From: Rubripirellula lacrimiformis
GTDB taxonomy: Bacteria > Planctomycetota > Planctomycetia > Pirellulales > Pirellulaceae
Reading direction: 5' to 3'
DNA length: 64,000 nt
Assembly (NCBI RefSeq): GCF_007741535.1
Contig: NZ_CP036525.1
Coordinates: 3,286,001 to 3,350,000 of the forward strand
Positions 34,495 to 42,898 of the stretch are shown piece after piece. Position 1 is the stretch's first letter, and each line of letters begins with the position of its first letter. Made by a program: the position numbers and the translations under genes. Below the pieces are notes generated by a model, which searched no databases, was not told where the DNA came from, and saw only the letters and a program-made list of their open reading frames with translations.

Positions 34495-35171
34495 TCGTCC
34501 GTCGTTTCGTCTTGGAGATGGGCATTCAATTGTCGGCTCATAAAGCGGGCCACACTGCGGTCACCGCCGGTGGCATCCGGCAAGCAGAGGTCGATCAGCG
34601 AACACTTCTCACACGCCTTGGTTCGGACCGCCGGAGGTGTCACGCGGCCTTCGATCATGGTTCGCAACGCATCGATGGTTTGCATCGTGCGTCGACGAAG
34701 ATCATCATCGAAGACGACCTCGGTTCGCCGCCGCCGAGTGCCATAAAAGAGCGCACCTTCGGTTACCCCGGTGGAGCACATTTCCTCCAAGCACAAAGCC
34801 TGAGCACACAGTTGAACGCGATCGCAATCATTCGCCTTGGGTTTGCCACGTTTATACTCGACCGGGATGATGCGGGGGGAATCAGACGAGTCACGTGGAT
34901 GGTGAAATTCCACGATGTCTGCCTTGCCGATCAACCCCAGTTCCAGCGACCGGATCGGCAGCGCCCGTTCGACGCGAATGCGAACGCCATCGTGTTGCGG
35001 TCGAGTCTCGTGCGTCGGCGAATCTGCCCGCTCGTGCAACAGTAACCCCTCCATCGTCAACTGGTTTTCAGCCCAAACCTGTTCCAGGTGAATCAGGGCG
35101 CATTGCCTGGGGCAAAACAGGTAGTGCTGCAAAGCCGAAATCGGCAGCAATTCGTCATCGTGGTAGGTCAT
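34491..35171 (-). CDS. cas4: Cas4 PAM-processing exonuclease
   Basis: A 226-aa protein. [18 protein letters not shown] supplies the first Fe-S cysteine region and [14 protein letters not shown] the three C-terminal cysteines of the [4Fe-4S] cluster. GKADIVEF and [10 protein letters not shown] are RecB-type nuclease motifs. In I-C systems Cas4 works with Cas1-Cas2 to trim prespacers next to the PAM, which agrees with the TTC PAM deduced here. It overlaps cas1 by 4 bp. Upstream, a kinase-like gene ends 14 bp before its start. Confidence 0.95.
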   Translation of the reverse strand: MTYHDDELLPISALQHYLFCPRQCALIHLEQVWAENQLTMEGLLLHERADSPTHETRPQHDGVRIRVERALPIRSLELGLIGKADIVEFHHPRDSSDSPRIIPVEYKRGKPKANDCDRVQLCAQALCLEEMCSTGVTEGALFYGTRRRRTEVVFDDDLRRRTMQTIDALRTMIEGRVTPPAVRTKACEKCSLIDLCLPDATGGDRSVARFMSRQLNAHLQDETTDE

Positions 35172-35184
35172 AGATCGTGCGGTT

Positions 35185-35679
35185 TTAGAATCGAATGTTG
35201 CCAGGGTTTACATCCGCAATGTGGATTCCCATCCACCGAAATTCAGCAAGAATCTTCTCCACAGTCGGCCAATTGTCTTCGAAATCCTCGGACTTTTCCT
35301 CTCTCCAATCCCGCCACACTTCGGGCGAGTAATCCGGTGGCTGGTCCAAGTAGGCTCCGCCAAAGTCGAGACAGAAGGGAGGCCGGACGGTGGACATTTC
35401 GATGGCCAGCAGATCGTCGTCATGGCCAAGCAGCTGGGGAACTTGGTGGCCACAGACTTCGCTCGCGTCCAGATCTTGCAGACGCAGGTAGACGCCGACT
35501 TCGCGGTCATAGGCAACCTGGCGGAGATGAAACTTGACTGCGTAAAGACTCAGATGGCGTGGATTTTTTGCGGTAAAAACGGTACCCTGAGTACCGGTGC
35601 CGAGCGATCGTCGCAGCACCGCCAGATGCTTTTGGCAGTACTCTTCGATCTGTTCTTCGTAACCAACGGGTAAATCCAT
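35185..35679 (-). CDS. Small protein-kinase-like protein inserted in the cas operon
   Basis: A 164-aa protein from the ATG at 35679 (a TTG at 35691 would add four residues). Kinase-fold signs in order: glycine-rich loop LGTGTQGTVFTAK, YAVKF with the candidate ATP-binding Lys, a following Glu in YDREVGVYLRL, hinge-like LLAIEMSTV, and at the C-terminus HIADVNPGNI, which resembles the HxDxxxxN catalytic loop. The chain stops four residues after this Asn, so no DFG metal site follows; the only DFG (CLDFGGAY) lies before the loop. It may be a minimal or inactive kinase. I recall similar small planctomycete proteins of unknown function. It sits between cas7 and cas4 on their strand. Confidence 0.6.
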   Translation of the reverse strand: MDLPVGYEEQIEEYCQKHLAVLRRSLGTGTQGTVFTAKNPRHLSLYAVKFHLRQVAYDREVGVYLRLQDLDASEVCGHQVPQLLGHDDDLLAIEMSTVRPPFCLDFGGAYLDQPPDYSPEVWRDWREEKSEDFEDNWPTVEKILAEFRWMGIHIADVNPGNIRF

Positions 35680-35941
35680 GATCGCGTCCAATCTTCCTCG
35701 TTCAGCCGAAGTTGAGTTGTGGTTGCATTGTGGCGGGAAGCGATACGAACTGGGTCAGGTCGGTGGGAACTTTGCCATTCTTGCAAGACACGAGGCTATT
35801 GTCGGCGGGGAAGCGGTTGTCGAAACAATCATCGACGGCCAAAGCGATCATTTCCCCGTTGGTGTCATCGAAGACCACACTGCAGAGTCAAAGCGAATCA
35901 CCTTTTCGCCGCCCTCCACGCAAGACGCTAGTGGTGGCTAA
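35678..35941 (+). CDS. Small conserved-looking protein divergent from the kinase-like gene
   Basis: An 87-aa protein. ELWLHCGGKRYELGQVGGNF, AILARHEAIVGGEAVVETII and DGQSDHFPVGVI suggest a small beta-rich domain that I recall as a recurrent uncharacterised planctomycete protein. Its ATG (35678-35680) overlaps the ATG of the kinase-like gene (35679-35677) on the opposite strand by two bases, so the two are a tightly coupled divergent pair. It is antisense to cas operon transcription, between cas7 and cas4. Function unknown; real-gene status rests on codon use and the paired arrangement. Confidence 0.5.
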   Translation: MIASNLPRSAEVELWLHCGGKRYELGQVGGNFAILARHEAIVGGEAVVETIIDGQSDHFPVGVIEDHTAESKRITFSPPSTQDASGG

Positions 35942-35981
35942 GCACCATGGTTCCGCGTCTTACCGTAACGAAATGAAGCAA

Positions 35982-36836
35982 TCAAAACATCCGCTCAATC
36001 GAAATGCCTGCGGGAAGATCGGCTTCGTCAATTTGGACGTCGTAGTCATCGCTCGAACGTGCCGGCGTGGTGACGTCTTTGCGAACAACACTGACGCGTT
36101 TTTGTAGCTGATGAGCTGGGGCGTTGCCCAATGCGTCGTCGTGTTGAAACACGACTAGTGCTTGCGGCGTCATCTGCCCACGGCTAGCCGAGCGATCCAG
36201 TTCAAACATGTTTTGCAGCGACTTCCAGAAAAGTTGCAAATCGTCTTCGCTGAAACCGGTTTGACGTGCGAAGAATGGATTGATAAATCCGTGGCAACGA
36301 TACATGCCGTAAGGAACTGTGAATTTACGTCCCATTGTTCGATTGTCGCCATCTTGTTTTTCGGCTTCTTTTTCCGTGGCTACAGCACAGCGTGTGATTG
36401 AATGTTCTAGCGAGACAATTGGGTCAATGCTTCGGGAGAACGCCATTTGAACCGGACCTCGCACTTGGCCACAATTGACCTTGGTGCTCATCACCGCACC
36501 GAACGTGCGCACGTCAAAGAAATTTTGGCACATCCAATCGCGACATTGATCAACTTCGGTGCGTTTCGCCTTTGCCGCGTCCAACTTCAACGCTTCATAG
36601 GCTCGGGAGTGTTGATTGTTCAACACTGCCCGCTCCTTCACATAAATTTCAAACGGTGGCGCTTCGTCCTTTACGTTGGCGACGAAATTGCGAATCTTCC
36701 GTTTCAAACAAACGTCGGTGACGAGCCCGTGTCCGGTTTCCGGATCGACGCGTGGAAGGTTGCCCGCATCCGGGTCGCCATTAGGGTTGCCATCGGTAAC
36801 ATCAAACAAGAAAACAAAATCGTATCGGTGGTCCAT
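35982..36836 (-). CDS. cas7: Cas7 (Csd2), type I-C Cascade backbone subunit
   Basis: A 284-aa protein. The start [20 protein letters not shown] is the strongly conserved Csd2 N-terminus. The RRM-like body includes [20 protein letters not shown] and [13 protein letters not shown], and [16 protein letters not shown] is conserved. Several copies line the crRNA along its spacer. The gene starts 50 bp after cas8c and is followed by the kinase-like module rather than directly by cas4, as is usual. Confidence 0.97.
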   Translation of the reverse strand: MDHRYDFVFLFDVTDGNPNGDPDAGNLPRVDPETGHGLVTDVCLKRKIRNFVANVKDEAPPFEIYVKERAVLNNQHSRAYEALKLDAAKAKRTEVDQCRDWMCQNFFDVRTFGAVMSTKVNCGQVRGPVQMAFSRSIDPIVSLEHSITRCAVATEKEAEKQDGDNRTMGRKFTVPYGMYRCHGFINPFFARQTGFSEDDLQLFWKSLQNMFELDRSASRGQMTPQALVVFQHDDALGNAPAHQLQKRVSVVRKDVTTPARSSDDYDVQIDEADLPAGISIERMF

Positions 36837-36886
36837 GATGAATCCTTGGGAGGGTGAATCAAAAATCGAGAAAGGGGCGTGAGAGT

Positions 36887-38644
36887 TTATTGGACGGTTT
36901 CAGCCGGTTTTTCTTTCTTCGTGAAAAAGTCTTGCCGCTGATGGTAGTAACCGATTGAAAATAGACCTTGGTCAACGATTCCAAGATGCGAAGGGAAATC
37001 ATGCAGACGTCCCATGATTTCTTGGATTCGTTTTTCAGCGACAACCTTCTTACCGCCTTCGAGCTTACCGATGTGGTGCTGGTTCATTCGGATCAGTCGC
37101 GGGAAAACCGTTCCGGGCGTGGCAGATGCCGCTCCGAAGTAGCGATCTTTGATTGTGGCGTTGAGGCCGGGCAGGGCGTCTTCCTGCGCGCGTTCCAGGC
37201 ACGCAAACAATCGCCCAAGTAGATAGGCAGGGTCGGGGCGTTCGCGATCGAGCATGACGGAAATTTCCTTTTGGTGGTTGTGGTTCAAAATCGCTTTGAT
37301 TGTGGCTGCCTTGACGTGTCGAATTTCCTGTTCGGCACGGATCCGACGCAGGATTGCAGCGAGCAGGGCCTCGGGATAGCGACCGCCTGCAAGAACACTG
37401 CGAAGCAAAGCGCCGCCAAGCAACGGCGGCACTTCTTTGGATTCGCGAGCCGTTTGAGCAAGGATCATCCACAAAGGAATCCAATCGGAATCCTTTCCGC
37501 CGCGAACGATTTCAAGCCTTCGTTGATGCTCAGCGACTCGGCTGACCATTTCGATTGCCGAACCGGAGATCCAAAACCGTATTGATAGCCGCGAGGCGTT
37601 TGGGGACAAACCGAGCACATGAAAAGCGGCACCGGGATCCGGCAGAACTGCGTTGCCGTCTATGGCTTGACTGAGCACATTGCCAACTGCCGCAGCACGC
37701 CCTTCATCTTCGAACCGTCCAGGGTCAAGTCCAAACGAAAACACATCTTCAGCGATCGTGTCCTTGGCGTCAGACCAAAATACGCAAGTCGCATCACCGA
37801 CTTGGAGGGTCCGACCGTTCTTGCGATCGAGCAAGTAATTCAGTGCGGTGGTGTATTTGAATGCGGCCTGTTCGCCGACAGGAGAATTGAAACTTTGAGT
37901 TTTGCCGAAACTTTCAAATGCCGATTTGTTAAATGAGACGATCGAGGCACCAGACGATTGGGCGTCGCGGACACCTTTGATACTGCCGTGCAATCGAGCC
38001 AGTGATGTCCGTTCACCGGTGACTAGGCAAATTCCTGACACGTCATCGCCGTCGCGGTTCATCTGGTAGCCTGACCAAAACCGACGCAGTGGGCTGCAAT
38101 CGTGCAGGAACTGGCGATCACCGTCGATCCTAAAAACCCCGAAGCCGGTTCCCAGTTCGTCAATCAATGCCCGTTGCTCGACTGAAAGACTCGACAGTTC
38201 CCAGGACGAATAGAACCGACAGAGTACGACGTAATCATCGTCTTCGATCGAATCGGCAAATTCCAAGTGCGTTTGTTTGGATGCTTCGAAACATTTTGAA
38301 ACGCGATCGACTTTCTTCAGTCGCTTCTTTTCATCAGATTCACTTTCGCCGATCGGCGGATCACGAAGTTCCGGCGACAGGTACCCCAGCAAGTACTCCG
38401 CTTTGTCCCAAAGGAACATCGCCTTCACGCCGCTGGTTCGTCCCTCGAATGGCAACCGAAGTGAACGCGGGATCTTGCGTTTACCCTCGGTCGATCGCAG
38501 GTCATTGATCGCGGCAACAAGACCATCGCGAGAAAGCACAATCTCAAAAGTGACTTTTTGCGGGGCGAAACCTTCCTGTGCGATTTCGATTTCCGGGTCC
38601 CTGTCGATGACGTCGTAGTACTCGCACAAGCGTTGCAGAATCAT
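36887..38644 (-). CDS. cas8c: Cas8c (Csd1), type I-C Cascade large subunit
   Basis: A 585-aa protein, the usual size of Csd1. It starts [20 protein letters not shown] and contains [34 protein letters not shown] and the C-terminal [20 protein letters not shown] with [10 protein letters not shown], all typical. It recognises the PAM and recruits Cas3; in I-C an internal translation start inside this gene yields Cas11, and I did not try to place it. It overlaps cas5c by 4 bp. Confidence 0.96.
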   Translation of the reverse strand: MILQRLCEYYDVIDRDPEIEIAQEGFAPQKVTFEIVLSRDGLVAAINDLRSTEGKRKIPRSLRLPFEGRTSGVKAMFLWDKAEYLLGYLSPELRDPPIGESESDEKKRLKKVDRVSKCFEASKQTHLEFADSIEDDDYVVLCRFYSSWELSSLSVEQRALIDELGTGFGVFRIDGDRQFLHDCSPLRRFWSGYQMNRDGDDVSGICLVTGERTSLARLHGSIKGVRDAQSSGASIVSFNKSAFESFGKTQSFNSPVGEQAAFKYTTALNYLLDRKNGRTLQVGDATCVFWSDAKDTIAEDVFSFGLDPGRFEDEGRAAAVGNVLSQAIDGNAVLPDPGAAFHVLGLSPNASRLSIRFWISGSAIEMVSRVAEHQRRLEIVRGGKDSDWIPLWMILAQTARESKEVPPLLGGALLRSVLAGGRYPEALLAAILRRIRAEQEIRHVKAATIKAILNHNHQKEISVMLDRERPDPAYLLGRLFACLERAQEDALPGLNATIKDRYFGAASATPGTVFPRLIRMNQHHIGKLEGGKKVVAEKRIQEIMGRLHDFPSHLGIVDQGLFSIGYYHQRQDFFTKKEKPAETVQ

Positions 38645-39312
38645 GACCGCACCTCCTCGCTTTGGATCCGCGGAACCTCAATCACACCGTCGATCATGGT
38701 CGCGCGAAAGAACTTGGGTGTCATCTCGTGCTCAAAGTCAATGTCGTGCAGCATGAACCCCATATCACGCTTGCCCTTTAGAGATTCATCAACCGCCGGC
38801 CCATCTCCTTCGTACCAAGCAAAATTTGCGACAAATTCACGACAACCGAGGTAGGGTTGTTGAAAGCATTGTCCTTTGGATGCCCGCCGTTTGAACATCT
38901 CGAAGTGCTTTTGCGGGGCTCCGTTGCCATTGCGGACTTCGTAGTGTGCTTCAATCAAGTACTCGACATCCTGCAATAGCGTAGCGGCACGTTGCTGCCG
39001 ATCGTCTTCGATGATTTGCATCAAGGGTTCAGTTTTAGTACCGCTCAAGTACGGTTTCAGCGTCCGATCCGAGGGGCCGACGCTACCCAGTTCGTTGCGG
39101 CGAATGTTGGTGAAGCGAATCGGCTTCAGGACGTGCAACCGATCGATGACCCAGACGATCTGCGGCTTCCAATAGATGGCTTCCAATACGCCGCGTGCCG
39201 CCGATGGTGTGATCACGTCGTATGACACGCGCTCGACCTTCATCTCAGGCCGGGTGAAACAGGCAAAGTCGCCCCAAATTCGCAGGGCAACTCGATTTTT
39301 TGATAGGTCCAT
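38641..39312 (-). CDS. cas5c: Cas5c (Cas5d), crRNA-processing endoribonuclease of type I-C
   Basis: A 223-aa protein from the ATG at 39312, with AGAGGA correctly placed before it; the frame is open 21 codons further upstream but would run through the promoter. [20 protein letters not shown] and [19 protein letters not shown] are diagnostic. In I-C this subunit replaces Cas6: it cleaves the pre-crRNA at the base of the repeat hairpin and keeps the ~11-nt 5' handle. First gene of the cas5-cas8-cas7-cas4-cas1-cas2 unit, behind the promoter at 39349-39375. Confidence 0.96.
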   Translation of the reverse strand: MDLSKNRVALRIWGDFACFTRPEMKVERVSYDVITPSAARGVLEAIYWKPQIVWVIDRLHVLKPIRFTNIRRNELGSVGPSDRTLKPYLSGTKTEPLMQIIEDDRQQRAATLLQDVEYLIEAHYEVRNGNGAPQKHFEMFKRRASKGQCFQQPYLGCREFVANFAWYEGDGPAVDESLKGKRDMGFMLHDIDFEHEMTPKFFRATMIDGVIEVPRIQSEEVRS

Positions 39313-39337
39313 CGATTCCTCTCGTTTTAGCGACGAC

Positions 39338-39357
39338 TTCGCGTTAGTTCTATACGT
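39338..39357 (+). promoter_or_regulatory. Predicted self-target of the CreR-like guide: TTC PAM plus 17-bp protospacer on the cas promoter
   Basis: TTC at 39338-39340 is followed by GCGTTAGTTCTATACGT (39341-39357). The guide after the diverged repeat reads GCGTTAGGTCTGTACGT. They agree at 15 of 17 positions, including the first seven (seed); mismatches are at 8 and 12, and pairing ends at 18. Positions 12 and 18 are among those flipped out in Cascade. The site overlaps the -10 box, so binding should block transcription, while the short match should avoid Cas3 cleavage (inference from known CreR behaviour). Confidence 0.8.
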
Positions 39358-39375
39358 ACCTAAAACGCGTGTCAA
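39349..39375 (-). promoter_or_regulatory. Promoter of the cas5-cas8-cas7-cas4-cas1-cas2 operon
   Basis: On the minus strand TTGACA (39375-39370) and TATAGA (39354-39349) are separated by 15 bp; reading the -35 as CTTGAC gives 16. Transcription would begin near 39341, leaving a ~30-nt leader before the cas5c ATG at 39312. It is the best sigma70-like promoter I can see in the locus, and its -10 box is covered by the guide's target site. Confidence 0.7.
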
Positions 39376-39496
39376 GGGTTGTAACTAAACGGATTGTCGC
39401 GAGACTTAATTGCACTATTGAGAACTCAGCCAATCGACTTCCGATTTTTCGTCGTAGTGGGCATCCGTTCTTTGGTTAGGAGCATTGGCGTCCCGT

Positions 39497-39588
39497 GTCG
39501 CTGGATAAACCAGCGTGGATTGAAACGCGTTAGGTCTGTACGTTTTCGGAGTTAGGTAGACGCAGCGGCATTGCCGCTGTGTCTACCT
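39497..39588 (+). ncRNA. CreR-like cas-regulating RNA (diverged CRISPR repeat + guide + hairpin)
   Basis: The transcribed-sense array repeat is GTC, arm GCGCCC, loop TTCAC, arm GGGCGC, then handle GTGGATTGAAAC. At 39497-39526 the + strand reads GTC, arm GCTGG, loop ATAAA, arm CCAGC, then the identical handle GTGGATTGAAAC. Both stem arms have changed together, so folding is preserved: selection, not decay. The guide starts at 39527 with the self-target match given above; no second repeat follows. A 17-bp inverted repeat (39554-39588, arms beginning AGGTAGACGCAGCGGCA) closes the unit and may end transcription, though it lacks a T-run. The promoter was not identified. CreR RNAs are known from other type I and V systems; the I-C and planctomycete setting is what I have not seen described. 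Confidence 0.8.
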
Positions 39589-39648
39589 GAGGATTGTCGA
39601 TAGAGTCGTGCGTTGATCAGCACTCCTCCACGCAACTCTGCCACTGCC

Positions 39649-41901
39649 TCAGCACATCAAGTCACTTGGCGGGACAACTCCGTCAGCTTTCGATAGCACC
39701 AGTCCAAGTTTTTGGTCGTACAAATGCCGCTGCGTCAGCGTGTTGTAGCCATGGAAGGACAATACCGCGCCGGCAGCGTGCAGTTGCACCATTTCGTGAC
39801 GGCGCAGGTTGATCGAATAACGTTGCAAACGGCGTCGTAACTTTCGGTCAGGCGGATAATCCGATTCACTTAAGCTTCGGATTAATTGCTCGCCTTTTTT
39901 CCAGGGTACGTAGAGTGTTTCAGCTACTTCTTCGATGAAGCGATAACGGTCGGCGATCTGACGAAACTGAAATTCCATTCTGCTGGGATCACGACCGATC
40001 GCGTCCATCACCTGACGGAAATCCCAGCGTTCTTTTTGCTGCCAATAGTGCAAGCGGAAGTACGCTTCGATGGCTTCAGGACTGAGTAAATCGTCGAACT
40101 GACGAGCTATTTCTAGACCATGATCGGCCGACATTCGCAGCGTGCCCGGCGGTGGTCGTCGCTCGCCTTGGAAAAAATACACGCTGCCTTCGGCGGCACG
40201 TCCTTCGCGGTTGCAACGTCCAGCGGCCTGAGTTAACGAATCGATGCCACACACGTCGCGGAACACGACCGGGAAGTCGACATCTACCCCGGCTTCAATC
40301 AATTGGGTGCTAATAACACGACATTGCAAACCCTGGTCCAGTCGGGGACGAATCTGTCCGTCGAGCACATGCAGCCGGTGCGCCGCACACATTCGTGTGC
40401 TCAAGTGAAAGTTCGCGCTGGACTCATCAAGTTCCGCAAACAGCTTGCTTGCATGCGGCCGAGTGTTGACAATGCAAAGGACCCGATCTTCGGCATTGAT
40501 CCGGGCGACAAGCTGCTCGTCGCTCAGCGCGCCGATCGGATGTACGGTTGTCCGACGCAATCGGTCATGGAGCTTCTCGGTCATCGGAATGATGTTGCGG
40601 ATCTCGTGCAAGCCGATCGCAAAGTCTTCTTGCCACTGAAACGCTGGCTGGGTGGCGGTGCAAAGCACGACCGTGCAACCGAACGATTCGACCAATTCGC
40701 GAATGGCCAACAATGTGGGCGTCAGCAATTCGACCGGCAACGATTGCACTTCGTCCAGGATGATGACCCGCCGTGCGATCCGGTGGAGTTTTCGGCAGCG
40801 TGAGGCTCGACACGCGAACAACGATTCAAAGAGTTGGTTGTTGGTGGTGACCACCAAAGGCGCGTCCCAATTCTCCGATTGTAGACGACTCTGAGTGGTT
40901 TCCTGTTCAGGGTCAGTGTTGCTGTGGTGTTCCAGCACAACGCCTTCGCCAAGCGATTCGAAAACACCGCGATACACCTTTGCGTTCTGTTCGATGATGC
41001 TCGTGAACGGGATGCCGACGACGACACCATCGAGTCCATGATGCGCGGCATGACGCAGCGCGAACTGCAAGGAAGCAAGCGTTTTGCCACCACCAGTGGG
41101 AACGTTCAGTGAAAATAATCCGGGGACGAGTTCAGCCGCATCGACACATGCTTTGCTAACTTCGTCACGAATCTGATTCACCGGTGAAGGCTCCGCTTCG
41201 GAGCGAAGGCATCCAAGGTGATTATCGATTGCTTTTGCCAAATCGGTCATGTTCGCCGAAACGTTTGCCCGATTGATTGACTGCTCTGGCGACATGAACG
41301 CTTCGGTGGACAGAAAGTCAGCATCGACCAAAGCTGAAAATATCATACGAGTCAAACAGGTGACTCGAAACGAAGCGATGCGATGCTTACAAAACGTCTC
41401 GCGCGTGTGAGGCGGTCGAATGGGAATCGATTCCGGAAGTCCTAATGCCTCCAGACCCTTTGTCGCCTCGGCTCGCCAGCACGGTACTTTTTTGTCGAGT
41501 CGTTGCTTCAAGCCTGATCGCCCCGTCGCCACGTCCCAGTCCGGCAAACCCGCGTGATGTCCCGCCAACGTATAAGCGATCAATTTTCCAAGTGGCGAAG
41601 ACTTGCTACAGGCCAACTGAGCACCCGCAGTCGAATGATCGACTTTGCCTGAGACTTCCGAACTGTGAACATCTGAATCGCCATTGGACGCTAAATAGCA
41701 CTGAAAGTCTTCACTATACTTTCCAATGTCGTGCCATCGTCCGAGTAGGTCCCCCCAGGCAGCAAGTCCAGGGTCGATTCGATTGAGAAAACCAGCAGAA
41801 AGTTTAGCGACTGCCTGCTCGTGCTGCCCCAGCGTCTCCCACTTCGATCGATCGGGATTGCCGGGAAGGCTGTGGGCGTAGTGGGGCATCGCAGTTCGCA
41901 T
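39649..41901 (-). CDS. cas3: Cas3 nuclease-helicase (HD + DEAH-type SF2)
   Basis: A 750-aa protein; ATGs at 41901 or 41889 are both possible. The N-terminal HD nuclease has GRWHDIGKYSEDF (H57-D58) with downstream VDHSTAGAQLA and AGHHAGLPDW. The SF2 helicase has NVPTGGGKTLASLQFAL (Walker A, ~270), VIILDEVQSLP (Walker B) and CTATQPA, then the C-terminal helicase motifs ISTQLIEAGVDVDFPVVFRD and QAAGRCNREG. It degrades DNA marked by Cascade. It ends 61 bp from the hairpin at 39588 and is separated by the guide RNA locus from cas5c, so it is probably transcribed from its own promoter. Confidence 0.97.
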   Translation of the reverse strand: MRTAMPHYAHSLPGNPDRSKWETLGQHEQAVAKLSAGFLNRIDPGLAAWGDLLGRWHDIGKYSEDFQCYLASNGDSDVHSSEVSGKVDHSTAGAQLACSKSSPLGKLIAYTLAGHHAGLPDWDVATGRSGLKQRLDKKVPCWRAEATKGLEALGLPESIPIRPPHTRETFCKHRIASFRVTCLTRMIFSALVDADFLSTEAFMSPEQSINRANVSANMTDLAKAIDNHLGCLRSEAEPSPVNQIRDEVSKACVDAAELVPGLFSLNVPTGGGKTLASLQFALRHAAHHGLDGVVVGIPFTSIIEQNAKVYRGVFESLGEGVVLEHHSNTDPEQETTQSRLQSENWDAPLVVTTNNQLFESLFACRASRCRKLHRIARRVIILDEVQSLPVELLTPTLLAIRELVESFGCTVVLCTATQPAFQWQEDFAIGLHEIRNIIPMTEKLHDRLRRTTVHPIGALSDEQLVARINAEDRVLCIVNTRPHASKLFAELDESSANFHLSTRMCAAHRLHVLDGQIRPRLDQGLQCRVISTQLIEAGVDVDFPVVFRDVCGIDSLTQAAGRCNREGRAAEGSVYFFQGERRPPPGTLRMSADHGLEIARQFDDLLSPEAIEAYFRLHYWQQKERWDFRQVMDAIGRDPSRMEFQFRQIADRYRFIEEVAETLYVPWKKGEQLIRSLSESDYPPDRKLRRRLQRYSINLRRHEMVQLHAAGAVLSFHGYNTLTQRHLYDQKLGLVLSKADGVVPPSDLMC

Positions 41902-42895
41902 GGGCAGCGGTTCGGGAAAACCAATGTTTTATCACGACCGATGACACGTCTGGTCACTCCGCGATCGAATTCTATCTAGCCCTTTTTCCCTGCAGCACGG
42001 ACCCACAACTGCCATGAATGAAAGCCGTGGGGTGCTGAGTGTGAAACGAAGGGGCATGGTAAGAGCTCGTCGGATCTTGTTTGACTCCGGTCGGTCGTTT
42101 GTTCGTAGTACCAGCGTCAGCCGAAGTTTTTTTGGCTCGGTTAGCTCCGATTTCTCGGGTCCGCTTCCGCCTGAAGGCGGTACTACAAACAGAGCCAATG
42201 CAGCGTGTGTCGCCTGACCGTGAACGGCGAACCTAGTGTCTGGAACAGGGTGTCAACCTATTTGGTTGGCCGCTGCATTTGTGATCGGCTAGCGTATTGC
42301 TGCTTGCCGGATTGGATCCATCGCCGGGTGGGACTGGCGCCTGGTTGATCTTTTTCGTTCCCTCGTCGCTGCCGTCGAAGGGCCGCATCTGTTCAATCGT
42401 GCGCAAGCCATTCTCGCTACGTTGATTGCAGACTCGGTACATCGCGGTGACGATGTCGTACTGGCGGTCGCCCCGAACCATTACACAAGGACTAGCGGCC
42501 TGTCGGTTGAGTGCAGTTTCAAATTTTGATGTTAGCCGTTTGGTCGCTAGCCTCCGGTTCTTGGGTGACGAAACCGAGGCTAGCGCCTAAACGGCTAACT
42601 AAACCGACAGCCCGCTAGCCGCGGATGAAGTGCCATTCGTGCCAGGGCGCTCGTACCGCAAAAAGTCCTGGCACTTTCTCGGATCCCCAGATCACCGAGC
42701 ATACAGTCATTCGGCGGCAGCCTTCGACGATAGGCCCGCATCAGTGGGTCTAAGACTGAATCGCCCGAAAGTCTGATTGTTGACGATCGACGCGACGATC
42801 GGCGACGTTGACCGGGACCGAGCGGACGATCTTTCCGTCATGTATGATCGCCACCTGACGAGGTGACACCGGACGAATGGACACAGAGTCATCGC
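41902..42895. other. ~1 kb gene-poor stretch with dispersed repeats
   Basis: Between cas3 and the insertion sequence I see only repeats: 42105-42192 (CGTAGTACC ... CCGCCTGAAGGCGG ... GGTACTAC), a module A palindrome at 42531-42597, and an inverted pair GTGCCAGG/CCTGGCAC at about 42638-42672. Minus-strand frames at 42233-42481 and 42750-42965 have no recognised family; they could be relics of older mobile elements. The cas3 promoter must lie at the left edge, but no clear boxes were found. Confidence 0.6.
42531..42597. repeat. Module A palindromic dispersed repeat
   Basis: TTAGCCGTTTGGTCGCTAGC and GCTAGCGCCTAAACGGCTAA form arms around CCGGTTCTTGGGTGACGAAACCG. It is the same family as 1010-1072 and the flanks of 47823-48013, and a possible MITE- or REP-like unit. 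Confidence 0.8.
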
Positions 42896-42898
42896 TTA

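Noticed and set aside
39497-39526. The diverged repeat as a mere decayed CRISPR repeat
   Set aside because: Both stem arms changed together with base pairing kept, the handle is untouched, and the following guide has a promoter match with a PAM. Random decay would not give these together.
39313-39648. A CreTA toxin-antitoxin module rather than a CreR-type regulator
   Set aside because: I found no small toxin frame with ribosome site between the guide and cas5c, and the target site lies on the cas promoter itself. A very short toxin RNA cannot be fully excluded.
41889-42010. A second target of the CreR-like guide upstream of cas3
   Set aside because: Each TTC in this stretch was checked by eye on both strands; none is followed by a sequence matching the guide seed.
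42233-42481. An 82-codon minus-strand frame as a gene
   Set aside because: The text resembles no family I know and the region is full of dispersed repeats; it may be an old element relic.
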